From assembly GCF_008086045.1 (NCBI RefSeq), contig NZ_VSEY01000002.1, positions 372,001 to 436,000 of the forward strand: a stretch of 64,000 bases of DNA, read 5' to 3'. This document shows, piece by piece, positions 35,997 through 45,822 of this stretch; position 1 is the stretch's first letter, and every line of letters starts with the position of its first letter. Under the pieces are notes generated by a model that did no database searches, was not told where the DNA came from, and was given only the letters and a program-made list of their open reading frames with translations. The stretch comes from Nonomuraea sp. PA05 (GTDB lineage Bacteria > Actinomycetota > Actinomycetes > Streptosporangiales > Streptosporangiaceae). The position numbers and the translations under genes were made by a program.

Positions 35997-36788
35997 CTAG
36001 CGCTCCAGCCGCTGCCGGGCATGCCGCTCCTCGCGCTGCGTCACCTCCAGCCGCTGCCTGGCCTCGTCCAGCTTCTTGCGCGCCTTGCCCAGCTTCTTCT
36101 CCAGCCGGGCCACCTTCTCCGCCCGCTCCTCGTGCTCGGCCCGGGCGGCGTCCACCTCCCGCACCCACTCCCGGTGCGCCGCCTCCGCCTCCTCGCGCTC
36201 GCGTGCCTTCCTGGCCTCGGCCTCCTCACGTGCCCGCGCCCGCTCGTCCTCCTCCTCGGCCCGCTCCTGCTCGCTGCGCTTGTTCCGGGAGACGGGCGCG
36301 CGCGAGACGGGCGCGGGCGCGAACCCGCTGTACCGCAACGGCTTGACCAGCCGCCCCTGCCGCACCTCCGCCGCCGCCCCGGCGTCCACCAGCGCCGCGT
36401 CCAGGGTCTGGTCCACCTCGGTGCCGGCCGCCGCCGACAGCCCGCCCGCCTGCCTGGCCAGCCGCCCTGCCTTGGCCGCGACCTCGCCTCGGCGCCGGGT
36501 CAGCTCGGCCAGCGCGTCGGCGTCCTGCTCCTGCCAGGCGGCGCGCAGCCGCTCCCCCACGTCCAGCAGCTCGGCGAGCTCGCCGGGATGCTCGCGGACG
36601 AGCCTGTTCACCGCCCAGGCGGACACCGTCGGCCTGCGCAGCCGCGCGATCTCGCGCGAGAGGCGCGCGTCGCCCGCGTCCTTGGCCGCACGGGCCTCGG
36701 CCGTGCGTGCGGCGGTGAACTCGGACGGCGTCAGCGCGTACAGCCGGTCCGCCACCTCGTCAAGATCCACACAGGACAAATACCCCAC
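35997..36788 (-). CDS. Actinobacterial coiled-coil protein of unknown function
   Basis: 263 residues. The first 100 are helical, with LYALTPSEFTAARTAEAR and RLRRPTVSAWAVNRLVRE; I recall this layout from widespread uncharacterised actinobacterial proteins. From about residue 165 to the end is a highly charged coiled coil rich in Glu, Arg and Ala. No membrane segment or catalytic motif. The GTG at 36788 is supported by AAGGG seven bases upstream. It diverges from the Clp N-domain gene by 56 bp. Confidence 0.75.
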   Translation of the reverse strand: MGYLSCVDLDEVADRLYALTPSEFTAARTAEARAAKDAGDARLSREIARLRRPTVSAWAVNRLVREHPGELAELLDVGERLRAAWQEQDADALAELTRRRGEVAAKAGRLARQAGGLSAAAGTEVDQTLDAALVDAGAAAEVRQGRLVKPLRYSGFAPAPVSRAPVSRNKRSEQERAEEEDERARAREEAEARKAREREEAEAAHREWVREVDAARAEHEERAEKVARLEKKLGKARKKLDEARQRLEVTQREERHARQRLER

Positions 36789-36844
36789 ATGCGCGCCCTT
36801 CTAGCGCATAGTGGAGGCAGCGCCAGCCGAACGGAGGCCCCCCG

Positions 36845-37495
36845 GTGTTCGAACGCTTCACCGACCGTGCGCGCAGGGTCGTCGTCCTCGCCCAGGAGGA
36901 GGCGCGGATGATGCACCACAACTACATCGGCACGGAACACATATTGCTCGGCCTCATCCACGAGGGTGAGGGGCTCGCCGCGCTCGTGCTCGAAAGCTGC
37001 GGCGTGGAGCTCGACCACGTACGCGCCTTCGTCGAGCGCGAGGTGGGCCGCGACGCGGCCGCGCCCGGCGGCACCCGGCAGTCCGGCGCCAAGGCGTCGG
37101 CGGGGCACATCCCGTTCACACCGCGCGCCAAGAAGGTCCTGGAGCTGTCGCTGCGCGAGGCGCTGCAGCTCAGGCACAACTACATCGGCACGGAGCACAT
37201 CCTGCTCGGCCTGATCAGGGAGGGCGAGGGCCTGGCCGCCCAGGCGCTCGTGGACGCGGGCACGGACCTGATCGACGTGCGCCAGCGCGTCCTGGACCGC
37301 GTGGGGCGCGGCTCCAAGGAGCGCCCGAGCGAGATGTTCTTCGCGGGCGGCTCCGTGCTGAGCGAGCGGCTCACCCAGATCCAGGACAGCCTCGACCGCA
37401 TCGAGCGCCATCTGGGCATCAAACGCGACACGCCGCCGCCCCGCGACAAGGCGGGCGAGGAGCCCCGCGAGGGCGAGGGCGAGGCCCTGGGCTGA
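36845..37495 (+). CDS. Stand-alone Clp N-terminal domain protein
   Basis: 216 residues. It begins MFERFTDRARRVVVLAQEEAR as in ClpC and carries two Clp N repeats, each with HNYIGTEHILLGLI-GEG, but no AAA+ module. The C-terminal part has a short helix SERLTQIQDSLDRIERHLG and an acidic tail. In ClpC this domain binds adaptors and phospho-arginine substrates. A free copy may act as an adaptor or decoy for ClpC. GTG start with GGAGG seven bases upstream. Confidence 0.88.
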   Translation: MFERFTDRARRVVVLAQEEARMMHHNYIGTEHILLGLIHEGEGLAALVLESCGVELDHVRAFVEREVGRDAAAPGGTRQSGAKASAGHIPFTPRAKKVLELSLREALQLRHNYIGTEHILLGLIREGEGLAAQALVDAGTDLIDVRQRVLDRVGRGSKERPSEMFFAGGSVLSERLTQIQDSLDRIERHLGIKRDTPPPRDKAGEEPREGEGEALG

Positions 37496-37496
37496 C

Positions 37497-37570
37497 GCCT
37501 TCTGGGCCGGCACCACCGCCCCGGCCCGCGCCGGTGACAGGGCCTCTAGGCCGGCACCATCGCGCCGACC
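37497..37570. repeat. Diverged ~30-bp duplication at a convergent gene end
   Basis: A segment at 37497-37526 resembles 37542-37570 at about 25 of 30 positions (shared core GGCCGGCACCA). The second copy holds the stop and last codons of the ACT-GNAT gene; the first follows the Clp N-domain stop. Confidence 0.6.
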
Positions 37571-38583
37571 GGCAGCCGCGCCTCGATCACGCCGGGGTCC
37601 TCGGTGTAGCCGAGGGTGGCGCCCAGCGACAGCAGCAGCCGCCGCATGCGCACGTTGTCGGCCAGCATGGTGGCCCTGACCTCGGCGTATCCGAGGTCGC
37701 GAGCCGCCCGCACCAGCATCCGGGCCATCGCCGTGCCCAGACCGCGCCCCTGCCAGCGGTCCTCGACCAGGAAAGCCATCTCGGCGGTGCCGGGATCGTT
37801 CGTGAACATCAGGCTGGCCATGCCGACGACCTGACCGTCGTGCCCGGCGACCAGCGAGTGTCCCCTGTTCTTGTCGCAGAGCTTGTCGAACATGCGCGGC
37901 GGCAGCGCGGGCATCGAGGTGAAGTAGCGGAACCTGCGCGACTCCGGCGAGCACCTGTCGTGCAGGTCGCGCACGGCCTCGCGGTAGATGGAGGTGAGCG
38001 GGCGGACGGTGACCTCGACGCCGTCGGCGAGCTTGACCGCTCCGTCGGTGGCGCCGCTCTGCTCGGTCGCGGGCTGGGCGAGCCGGGCGAAGGAGGCGGC
38101 CCTGGCCGCCTCGGTCAGGCTGAACGGCAGGTCGGCGCGGCGCAGCCGGACCGCTCTGCGCGGCGCGACGGGCACGACGAGCTGGGTCGGGTCGGGAAGA
38201 TCACTCACGGCCTCACCATAGACCCAGCGCGCGTCGTCCGCGCGCAGCAGCTCGGCGAGCAGCTCGGGCAGCCGCCACGGCATCGTGCGCAGCCTGGAGG
38301 CGAGCAGCAGCGCCCTGGTGGGCTCGTCGGTCAGCTCGTGGGCGGTGGCGGGCACCACCTTGACGTTGCGGCCCCCGGCCGCTTCGAGAGCCTCTCGCAC
38401 GGTCTCGGGGCTCGCGGGGATGTCGGCGACGAACTCGTCCACGGTGCCGTCGGTGTCGGACTGTACGCTCAGGCCGAGGATGTTGCCGCCCCTGTGTGCC
38501 AGGGCCGCCGCCAGCGAGGCCAGCCGGCCGGGTCGCTCGTCCACGGTGGTGCGGATGCGCAAGAATCCCATGCGTCCGAGCAT
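37546..38583 (-). CDS. ACT domain-GNAT acetyltransferase fusion
   Basis: 345 residues. The N-terminal 75 residues form an ACT-like domain (FLRIRTTVDERPGRLASLAAALAHRGGNILGL). The C-terminal GNAT domain (about 185-335) has the acetyl-CoA loop EDRWQGRGLGTAMARML and the Gcn5 beta-bulge region. The pairing suggests an acetyltransferase gated by an amino acid, as in actinobacterial lysine acetyltransferases with regulatory domains. Target unknown. ATG at 38583 has no clear ribosome binding site; ATG at 38571 (MGFLRIRT) is the alternative. Confidence 0.83.
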   Translation of the reverse strand: MLGRMGFLRIRTTVDERPGRLASLAAALAHRGGNILGLSVQSDTDGTVDEFVADIPASPETVREALEAAGGRNVKVVPATAHELTDEPTRALLLASRLRTMPWRLPELLAELLRADDARWVYGEAVSDLPDPTQLVVPVAPRRAVRLRRADLPFSLTEAARAASFARLAQPATEQSGATDGAVKLADGVEVTVRPLTSIYREAVRDLHDRCSPESRRFRYFTSMPALPPRMFDKLCDKNRGHSLVAGHDGQVVGMASLMFTNDPGTAEMAFLVEDRWQGRGLGTAMARMLVRAARDLGYAEVRATMLADNVRMRRLLLSLGATLGYTEDPGVIEARLPVGAMVPA

Positions 38584-38622
38584 GCACGGCGGCTGTTACG
38601 CGGCCGCTAACGACGTGTTTCA

Positions 38623-38640
38623 TTGCGTATTTCGTCGCAA
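38623..38640. promoter_or_regulatory. Inverted repeat TTGCG-N8-CGCAA
   Basis: A perfect 5-bp inverted repeat with an 8-base spacer lies 40 bp before the FAD oxidoreductase gene and 40 bp before the divergent ACT-GNAT gene. Possible operator; regulator unknown. Confidence 0.4.
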
Positions 38641-38679
38641 GATGCGCCGACTTATCCCGATATAGGAGGATATGTCGCC

Positions 38680-40053
38680 ATGAGCGTGCGTGTTCCTTTG
38701 TCGTCCGAGTACGTGAACGGCGACGTCTCCTTCTGGTACCGGTCCGGCCTGCCCGCCCCCGGCCCCCGCCTCGACGGCGACCTCCAGGCCGACGTGGCCA
38801 TCGTCGGCGCCGGCTACACGGGCCTGTGGACCGCGTACTACCTCAAGCGCGCCCGCCCCTCCCTCAACGTGGTGCTGCTGGAGCAGGAGTTCGCCGGGTT
38901 CGGCGCGTCGGGGCGCAACGGCGGCTGGCTGACCGGCGACCTGGCGGGCTCGCACGAGCGCTACGGCGCGGGCGCGCGGCGGCTGCAGCGCGAGATGTAC
39001 GCCTCCATCGACGAGGTCATCGCGGTCTGCGAGACGGAGTCCATCGACTGCGACCTGGTCAAGGGCGGCGTGCTGAACGTGGCGCGCACCCCGGCCCAGG
39101 CCGCCCGGCTGCGCGAGAGCGTGTCCTCGGCCCGCTCCTGGGGCATCGAGGAGGCCGATCTGCGCCTGGTCGACCCCTCGGACCACCTGCGCGTCGCGGG
39201 CGCCCTGGAGGGCTCCTGGAGCCCCCACTGCGCGCGCATCCAACCGGCGAAGCTGGCCCAGGGCCTGGCCAGAGCCGTGCGCGACCTGGGTGTGCCCATC
39301 TACGAGCGCACCCCGGTGACCGAGATCGCCCCGCAGCGGGCCGTCACCCCGTACGGCACCGTGACGGCGGGCCACGTGATCCGGGCGACGGAGGGCTTCA
39401 CGGCCCGCCTGCCGCACCTGCGCCGCCAGTGGCTGCCGATGAACAGCTCCATGATCGTCACCGAGCCGCTCCCCGCGTCCTTCTGGGACGAGGTCGGCTG
39501 GCAGGGCGCCGAGCTGCTCGGCGACATGGCCCACTACTACATGTACGCCCAGCGCACCGCCGACGACCGGATCGCCTTCGGCGGGCGCGGCCGGCCCTAC
39601 CTGTACGGCTCCCGCGTGGACGCCCGCGGCCACACCCACGAGTGGACCGTCGAGGCACTGTGGCGGCTGCTGACCGAGTTCTTCCCCGCCGCCCGCTCCT
39701 CCTCGATCGCGCACGCCTGGTCCGGCGTGCTCGGCGTGCCGCGCGACTGGTGCTCCACCGTGCACGTGGACCAGGCCACCGGGCTCGGCTGGGCGGGCGG
39801 CTACACCGGGCACGGCGTGACCACCACCAATCTGGCCGGCCGCACGCTGCGCGACCTGATACTGGGCGAGGAGACGGAGCTGACGTCGCTGCCGTGGGTG
39901 GGCCGCCGGGTGCGGTCGTGGGAGCCGGAGCCGCTGCGGTGGCTGGGCGTGCACACGATGTACCGCCTGTACCGGGTGGCCGACCACCGGGAGCGGACGA
40001 TGCCGCGCACCTCGGTGCTGGCCCGCTTCGCCGACCTGATCACGGGACACTGA
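38680..40053 (+). CDS. FAD-dependent amine oxidoreductase (PuuB/DAO-like)
   Basis: 457 residues of the DAO superfamily. The dinucleotide motif is VAIVGAGYTGLWTAYYL; EFAGFGASGRNGGWLTGDL is the typical GASGRNGG segment of gamma-glutamylputrescine oxidase-like enzymes, and GGYTGHGVTTTNLAGR closes the FAD domain. Oxidation of an amine or amino acid is likely. AGGAGG stands nine bases before the ATG at 38680. The amidohydrolase gene follows after 26 bp, so the two probably act on one substrate class. Confidence 0.87.
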   Translation: MSVRVPLSSEYVNGDVSFWYRSGLPAPGPRLDGDLQADVAIVGAGYTGLWTAYYLKRARPSLNVVLLEQEFAGFGASGRNGGWLTGDLAGSHERYGAGARRLQREMYASIDEVIAVCETESIDCDLVKGGVLNVARTPAQAARLRESVSSARSWGIEEADLRLVDPSDHLRVAGALEGSWSPHCARIQPAKLAQGLARAVRDLGVPIYERTPVTEIAPQRAVTPYGTVTAGHVIRATEGFTARLPHLRRQWLPMNSSMIVTEPLPASFWDEVGWQGAELLGDMAHYYMYAQRTADDRIAFGGRGRPYLYGSRVDARGHTHEWTVEALWRLLTEFFPAARSSSIAHAWSGVLGVPRDWCSTVHVDQATGLGWAGGYTGHGVTTTNLAGRTLRDLILGEETELTSLPWVGRRVRSWEPEPLRWLGVHTMYRLYRVADHRERTMPRTSVLARFADLITGH

Positions 40054-40079
40054 CTTCTTCGCCAGAAGGGAAACCCCCC

Positions 40080-41681
40080 ATGAACCTGCTCTTCCGAGGC
40101 GGGCGCGTCTTCACCCCGCGCGGCGTCCTGGCCGAGGCCGTGCTGGTGCGCGACGGCGTGATCGCCGCCGTCGGCCCGGAGCGGGAGCTGGCGCGCGAGC
40201 CGCACGAAACGGTGGATCTGAACGGCGCTCTGCTGACGCCGGGTTTCACGGACGCGCACCTGCATCCGGTTCAGGCCGGGCTCGAACGAGCGAAGTGTGA
40301 TTTGTCAGGGGTATTCGGCCTTGACGCCTACATAGAAAAGATCGCCGACTATGCCGCTAAAAATCTTGATAAAGAGTGGATTGATGGCGGCGGCTGGGAC
40401 ATGTCGGCATTTCCGGGCGGCCTTCCGCACCGCGACCAGATCGACTTCCTCGACCGTCCCGTCTATCTGATCCAGCGCGACCACCACGCCGCCTGGGTCA
40501 ACACCGCCGCGCTCGACAGGGCGGGCATCACCCGCGACACCCCCGACCCGGCCGACGGCCGCGTCGAGCGTGACGCCGCGGGCGAGCCCACCGGCGTCCT
40601 GCACGAGGGCGCCATGGACCTCGTCGGCCTGCTCACCCCGCGCCCGGCCGCCCAGGACCTGCTGGACGCCCTCGCGGACGCGGAGCGGCACCTGTTCTCG
40701 CTGGGCATCACGGGCTGGCAGGACGCCATCGTGGGCTCGTACGCGGGCTCCGACGACCAGCTCCCCACCTACCTGGAGGCGGCCCGCTCGGGACGCCTGC
40801 GCGCCCGCGTGGTGGGCGCCCTGTGGTGGGACCGCACGCGGGGCGCCGAGCAGATCGAGGACCTGATCGCGCGCCGGGCCTCCGCCGAGGGCCTCGACCG
40901 CTTCGCGGCCACCTCCGTCAAGATCATGCAGGACGGCATCACGGAGAACTTCACGGCCGCCACCCTGGAGCCGTACTGCCTGTGCGGCGGCACGGGCCTG
41001 TCGTACGTGGACCCCGCCAAGCTCAGGGAGTACGTCGCCGAGCTGGACCGGCACGGCTTCCAGGTGCACTTCCACGCCATCGGCGAGCGCGCGGTGCGCG
41101 AGGCGCTCGACAGCTTCGAGGGCACGGACCCCGCCAACCGGCACCACATCGCCCACCTGCAGATCATCGAGCCCTCCGACGTGCCGCGCTTCGCCGCGCT
41201 CGGCGTCACGGCCAACCTGCAGCCGCTGTGGGCCACCCACCACGCCCAGATGGACGAGCTGACGCTGCCCTACCTGGGCGAGCCGCGCTCGTCGTGGCAG
41301 TACCCGTTCGCCGACCTGCTGGCGCACGGCACCCGCTTCTGCGCGGGCAGCGACTGGCCGGTCTCCGACGCCGACCCGCTGCAGGGCATGCACGTGGCCG
41401 TCAACCGCACCGAGCCGGGCAGCTCCGTGCACGCCGGCTACCCGACCGCGCAGACGCCGTTCCTGCCCGGTCAGCGCCTCGACCTGGGCACGGCGATGAC
41501 CGCGTACACGGCGGGGTCGGCCTGGATCAACCGCTCGCCCGCCGGCGCCGTCGAGCCCGGCCGCCCGGCCGACCTGGTGGTGCTGGACCGCGACCCGTTC
41601 GAGCTCCCGCCCGGCGACATCTGGACCACCCGGGCACGGATGACGTTCGTGGACGGCGAACCGGTGTACGAGCGGCCCTGA
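40080..41681 (+). CDS. YtcJ-like metal-dependent amidohydrolase
   Basis: 533 residues. Metal ligands fall in FTDAHLHP (HxH), FHAIGERAV, HHIAHLQII and the distal aspartate in CAGSDWPVSD; NLLFRGGRVFTP and GRPADLVVLDRDPF are the composite beta-sandwich ends. Exo-type amidohydrolases of this group hydrolyse N-substituted amides or formamides. Start ATG at 40080 with GAAGGG upstream. Bases about 40290-40420 use A/T-ending codons (GTA, ATA, AAA, CTT, GAT) quite unlike the rest, yet the protein reads through unbroken. Confidence 0.88.
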   Translation: MNLLFRGGRVFTPRGVLAEAVLVRDGVIAAVGPERELAREPHETVDLNGALLTPGFTDAHLHPVQAGLERAKCDLSGVFGLDAYIEKIADYAAKNLDKEWIDGGGWDMSAFPGGLPHRDQIDFLDRPVYLIQRDHHAAWVNTAALDRAGITRDTPDPADGRVERDAAGEPTGVLHEGAMDLVGLLTPRPAAQDLLDALADAERHLFSLGITGWQDAIVGSYAGSDDQLPTYLEAARSGRLRARVVGALWWDRTRGAEQIEDLIARRASAEGLDRFAATSVKIMQDGITENFTAATLEPYCLCGGTGLSYVDPAKLREYVAELDRHGFQVHFHAIGERAVREALDSFEGTDPANRHHIAHLQIIEPSDVPRFAALGVTANLQPLWATHHAQMDELTLPYLGEPRSSWQYPFADLLAHGTRFCAGSDWPVSDADPLQGMHVAVNRTEPGSSVHAGYPTAQTPFLPGQRLDLGTAMTAYTAGSAWINRSPAGAVEPGRPADLVVLDRDPFELPPGDIWTTRARMTFVDGEPVYERP

Positions 41682-41752
41682 AACACACGCCCTCGCACGA
41701 CGCGCCGAGCGCACGCGAGCCGCCGAACGCGCCGGACGCACGCACGAGAGCC

Positions 41753-41802
41753 GCCGTGCACCCGCGCGCATCAGCACGCCGTGCACCCGCGCGCACCAGC
41801 AC
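41753..41802. repeat. 25-bp tandem duplication
   Basis: Two copies (41753-41777, 41778-41802) of a 25-bp unit differing at one base, in the non-coding tail after the amidohydrolase gene. Confidence 0.85.
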
Positions 41803-41840
41803 GCCGAGCGCGCCCGCCCACGAGACGTTCCGATCATGAC

Positions 41841-41873
41841 GAAGGGCCCCGGGAGTCACTCCCGGGGCCCTTC
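41841..41873. terminator. Strong bidirectional terminator
   Basis: A perfect 15-bp stem (41841-41855 with 41859-41873) and a TCA loop, with GAA/TTC at the stem base. It sits between the convergent amidohydrolase and rbpA genes, 15 bases after the rbpA stop. Confidence 0.9.
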
Positions 41874-41887
41874 GTCGTCGCCTGTGA

Positions 41888-42232
41888 CTACCAGGGGGAC
41901 TTGTTGTTCCGCAGGCGCTCCAGTGCCTCCTCGAGGATCGCCTTGCCGTCCTTGTCGCTCCTGCGCTCCTTCACGTAAGCCAGGTGCGTCTTGTACGGCT
42001 CGTTCTTCGGCGGGGCAGGCGGCGCCGCTTCGTCCTGTCCAGCAGGAAGGCCGCAACGGGGGCAGTCCCACGTCTCGGGGACCGCCGCGTCGCTGGCGAA
42101 ACTGGGGCGCGTCTCGTGCATGTTGGCGCACCAGAACGAGACCCGCACTCTCGGAGCCGCCTCGCCGCGCTCGGCCTCCCCCATCGGGCCGGCGCCGACT
42201 CGGCTGCCACGGATCGCGTTGCCACTACCCAC
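41888..42232 (-). CDS. rbpA: RNA polymerase-binding protein RbpA
   Basis: 114 residues. The N-terminal tail is followed by the zinc-binding core with FWCANMHETRPSFA and WDCPRCGLPAG, then the basic linker and sigma-interacting helix in KNEPYKTHLAYVKERRSDKDG and ILEEALERLR. RbpA stabilises open complexes with the housekeeping sigma factor and is restricted to actinobacteria. GTG at 42232 with GAGGAG seven bases upstream. Confidence 0.95.
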   Translation of the reverse strand: MGSGNAIRGSRVGAGPMGEAERGEAAPRVRVSFWCANMHETRPSFASDAAVPETWDCPRCGLPAGQDEAAPPAPPKNEPYKTHLAYVKERRSDKDGKAILEEALERLRNNKSPW

Positions 42233-42306
42233 GGATGAACTCCTCGCTCGATCGCCCCGCGTACAGACACGGGGGGAGAATCACTGTCACGCGTTGACTT
42301 TGTTGC

Positions 42307-42537
42307 TCAGGGCCTCATGAGCAGGCCGAGAGCGATGATGCAGACGAACCAGACCGTGCCCGTGATCACGGTAAGCCGGTCGAGGTTGCGCTCCACCACC
42401 GAGGAACCACCGAAGTTCGACGAGAAGCCGCCGCCGAACATGTCAGACAGGCCACCACCCTTGCCCTTGTGCAGCAGGACGAGCAGGATCATGAGAAGGC
42501 TCGCCAGGATGAGGGCGATGGAGATTCCGATTTCCAC
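42307..42537 (-). CDS. secG: Preprotein translocase subunit SecG
   Basis: 76 residues with two membrane helices (ISIALILASLLMILLVLLH and VITGTVWFVCIIALGLLM) separated by the Gly-rich GKGGGLSDMFGGG loop typical of SecG. It follows tpiA, as in other actinobacteria. TTGACA on the minus strand (42608-42613) may be part of its own promoter, but no good -10 element was seen. Confidence 0.95.
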   Translation of the reverse strand: MEIGISIALILASLLMILLVLLHKGKGGGLSDMFGGGFSSNFGGSSVVERNLDRLTVITGTVWFVCIIALGLLMRP

Positions 42538-42636
42538 GGTATGCCTGTTCCTTCAATGCTCTGTTACGCGTGACGATTCAGACTTGCCTCTTGAGGGTAC
42601 GACCTGATGTCAAGTCGCACCCCCGGAACGGCTCAG

Positions 42637-43419
42637 TTAGCCGGGCATATCGGAGAATCGGCAGATCCTCGCGAACTCGTCGGCGTCGATGCTCGCACCA
42701 CCCACGAGGGCGCCATCGACATCCGGCTGAGCCATGATCCCCTTGATATTGCCTGACTTGACCGAGCCACCGTAAAGGATACGGATGCCAGAGGCCACTT
42801 CGGCGTCGTAGAGCTCAGCGAGTCTCACCCGCAACGCTCCACAGGCCTCCTGCGCGTCCTCCGGGGTGGCCACCTCGCCGGTGCCGATCGCCCACACCGG
42901 CTCGTAGGCCACCACTATCGATTTTGCCTGCTCGGCGCTGATTTTGCGCAGCGCGCCGTCGAGTTGGGCAAGACAGTACGCGATGTGGCCCCCCTCTTGG
43001 CGCACCGACAGCGGCTCCCCCACGCACAGGATGGGGGTCACCGAGTGCCGGTAGGCGGCCAGCACCTTGGCGTTGACCAGGTCGTCGTCCTCGGCGTGGT
43101 ACTGCCGCCGCTCGGAGTGCCCGATCGTAGCGTAGGTGCAGCCCAGCTTGGCCAGCATGGCGCCCGACACCTCGCCGGTGTAGGCGCCCGCGTCGTGCTG
43201 GGACAGGTCCTGGGCGCCGTAGACGATCCTGAGCTTGTCGCCGTCGACCAGGGTCTGGACGCTGCGCAGGTCGGTGAACGGCGGCAGGACGGCGACCTCG
43301 ACCTTGTCGAAGTCCTTGTCGTTGAGCGCGAAGGCCAGCTTCTGGACCAGCTTGATGGCCTCGAAGTGGTTGAGGTTCATCTTCCAGTTGCCGGCGATGA
43401 GCGGCTTCCGCTGAGTCAA
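42637..43419 (-). CDS. tpiA: Triosephosphate isomerase
   Basis: 260 residues. AGNWKMN holds the N-terminal Asn and Lys, TIGHSERR the catalytic histidine, [11 protein letters not shown] the catalytic glutamate, and [10 protein letters not shown] the phosphate loop. TTG start directly abuts the pgk stop, with GGAGG five bases upstream. Confidence 0.97.
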   Translation of the reverse strand: MTQRKPLIAGNWKMNLNHFEAIKLVQKLAFALNDKDFDKVEVAVLPPFTDLRSVQTLVDGDKLRIVYGAQDLSQHDAGAYTGEVSGAMLAKLGCTYATIGHSERRQYHAEDDDLVNAKVLAAYRHSVTPILCVGEPLSVRQEGGHIAYCLAQLDGALRKISAEQAKSIVVAYEPVWAIGTGEVATPEDAQEACGALRVRLAELYDAEVASGIRILYGGSVKSGNIKGIMAQPDVDGALVGGASIDADEFARICRFSDMPG

Positions 43420-44607
43420 CTAGTCCTCCAGAGCCTCGAGTCCGGGCAGGTCCTTGCCTTCGAGGTATTCGAGGCTGGCCCCGCCACCGGTGGAGATGTG
43501 CGAGAAGCCGTCCTCGGGCAACCCCAGCTTGCGCACGGCCGCCGCCGAGTCGCCCCCGCCCACCACGGTGAAGGCGTCGGAGCCGATCAGCGCCTGGGCG
43601 ACCGCCTTGGTGCCGCCGGAGAACGCGTCGAACTCGAACACGCCCATCGGCCCGTTCCAGAACACGGTCTTGGCGTCGGCCAGCTTGGCGGCGAACAGCT
43701 CGCGGGTCTTCGGCCCGATGTCCAGGCCCTCCCGGTCGGCCGGGATGGCCGTGGCCTCGACCACGTCGTGCTCGGCGTCGGCGGCGAAGGTGACCGCCGC
43801 CAGCACGTCGACCGGCAGCACGAGCTCGACCCCGCGCTCCTCGGCCTCGCTGAGGAAGCCGCGCACCTGGTCGAGCTGGTCCTCCTGGAGCAGCGACCTG
43901 CCGACCTCGTGGCCCTGGGCCTTGAGGAAGGTGTAGGCCATGCCGCCGCCGATGAGCAGGCGGTCGACCTTGGTCAGCAGGTTGGCGATGACGCCGAGCT
44001 TGTCGGAGACCTTGGCGCCGCCCAGCACCACCACGTAGGGCCGCTCGGTGTCCTCGGTCAGCTTCCTCAGCACCTCGACCTCGGCCACCACGAGCCCGCC
44101 CGCGGCGTGCGGCAGCAGGCCGGGCACGTCGTAGACGCTGGCGTGCCTGCGGTGCACCGCGCCGAAGCCGTCGCCGACGTACAGCTCGGCCAGCCCGGCC
44201 AGCTTCGCGGCGAACTCGCCGCGCACGGCGTCGTCCTTGGACTCCTCGCCGGGCTCGTAGCGCAGGTTCTCCAGCAGGGCCACCTGGCCGTCCTGGAGGG
44301 CATCGACCGTGCTGCGGGCGCTGTCGCCGACCACGTCGGTGGCGAAGGCCACGTCCTGGCCGAGCAGCTCGCCCAGGCGCGCCGCCACGGGCCTGAGCGA
44401 GTACTTCGGGTTGACCTGGCCCTTGGGCCTGCCCAGGTGGGCGCAGACGACGACCTTCGCGCCGCGCTCCACCAGGGCCTTGATCGTCGGCACCGACGCC
44501 CGGATGCGGCCGTCGTCGGTGATCGTCTCCCCGTCGAGGGGGACGTTGAGGTCGGCGCGCACGAGCACGCGCCGCCCCTTCACGTCGAGCTCGTCGAGCG
44601 TGCGCAT
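43420..44607 (-). CDS. pgk: Phosphoglycerate kinase
   Basis: 395 residues. The N-terminal [14 protein letters not shown], hinge region [14 protein letters not shown] and nucleotide motif [14 protein letters not shown] are intact. The second of two close ATGs (44607) is chosen because GGGAG is seven bases before it and only one base before the first (44613). It lies 26 bp after gapA in the same operon. Confidence 0.97.
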   Translation of the reverse strand: MRTLDELDVKGRRVLVRADLNVPLDGETITDDGRIRASVPTIKALVERGAKVVVCAHLGRPKGQVNPKYSLRPVAARLGELLGQDVAFATDVVGDSARSTVDALQDGQVALLENLRYEPGEESKDDAVRGEFAAKLAGLAELYVGDGFGAVHRRHASVYDVPGLLPHAAGGLVVAEVEVLRKLTEDTERPYVVVLGGAKVSDKLGVIANLLTKVDRLLIGGGMAYTFLKAQGHEVGRSLLQEDQLDQVRGFLSEAEERGVELVLPVDVLAAVTFAADAEHDVVEATAIPADREGLDIGPKTRELFAAKLADAKTVFWNGPMGVFEFDAFSGGTKAVAQALIGSDAFTVVGGGDSAAAVRKLGLPEDGFSHISTGGGASLEYLEGKDLPGLEALED

Positions 44608-44633
44608 GCTCATGCTCCCGTTCAGCCGTGCGC

Positions 44634-45718
<1,085 letters not shown>

Positions 45719-45822
45719 GCAGGTCCCGCGGCGCGAATCACCGTTCTGGCGGCACGTTTTGCGAGGTTCGAGTAAAGTGCCCGACTCGTCGGAGTAAATT
45801 CGTGCATTCTCTGGGGGCTGAG

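Noticed and set aside
38496..40079. N-terminal extension of the amidohydrolase frame
   Set aside because: It runs through the FAD oxidoreductase gene in another frame and is arginine-rich. The ATG at 40080 has a ribosome binding site and begins the family sequence.
27125..41681. Prophage or integrative element
   Set aside because: No integrase, transposase, att-like repeat or tRNA was seen at the borders; the block looks like ordinary accessory genes.
29940..41681. Specialised-metabolite gene cluster
   Set aside because: No polyketide, peptide, terpene or RiPP core enzyme is present; the methyltransferase, SDR and FAD enzyme are generic.
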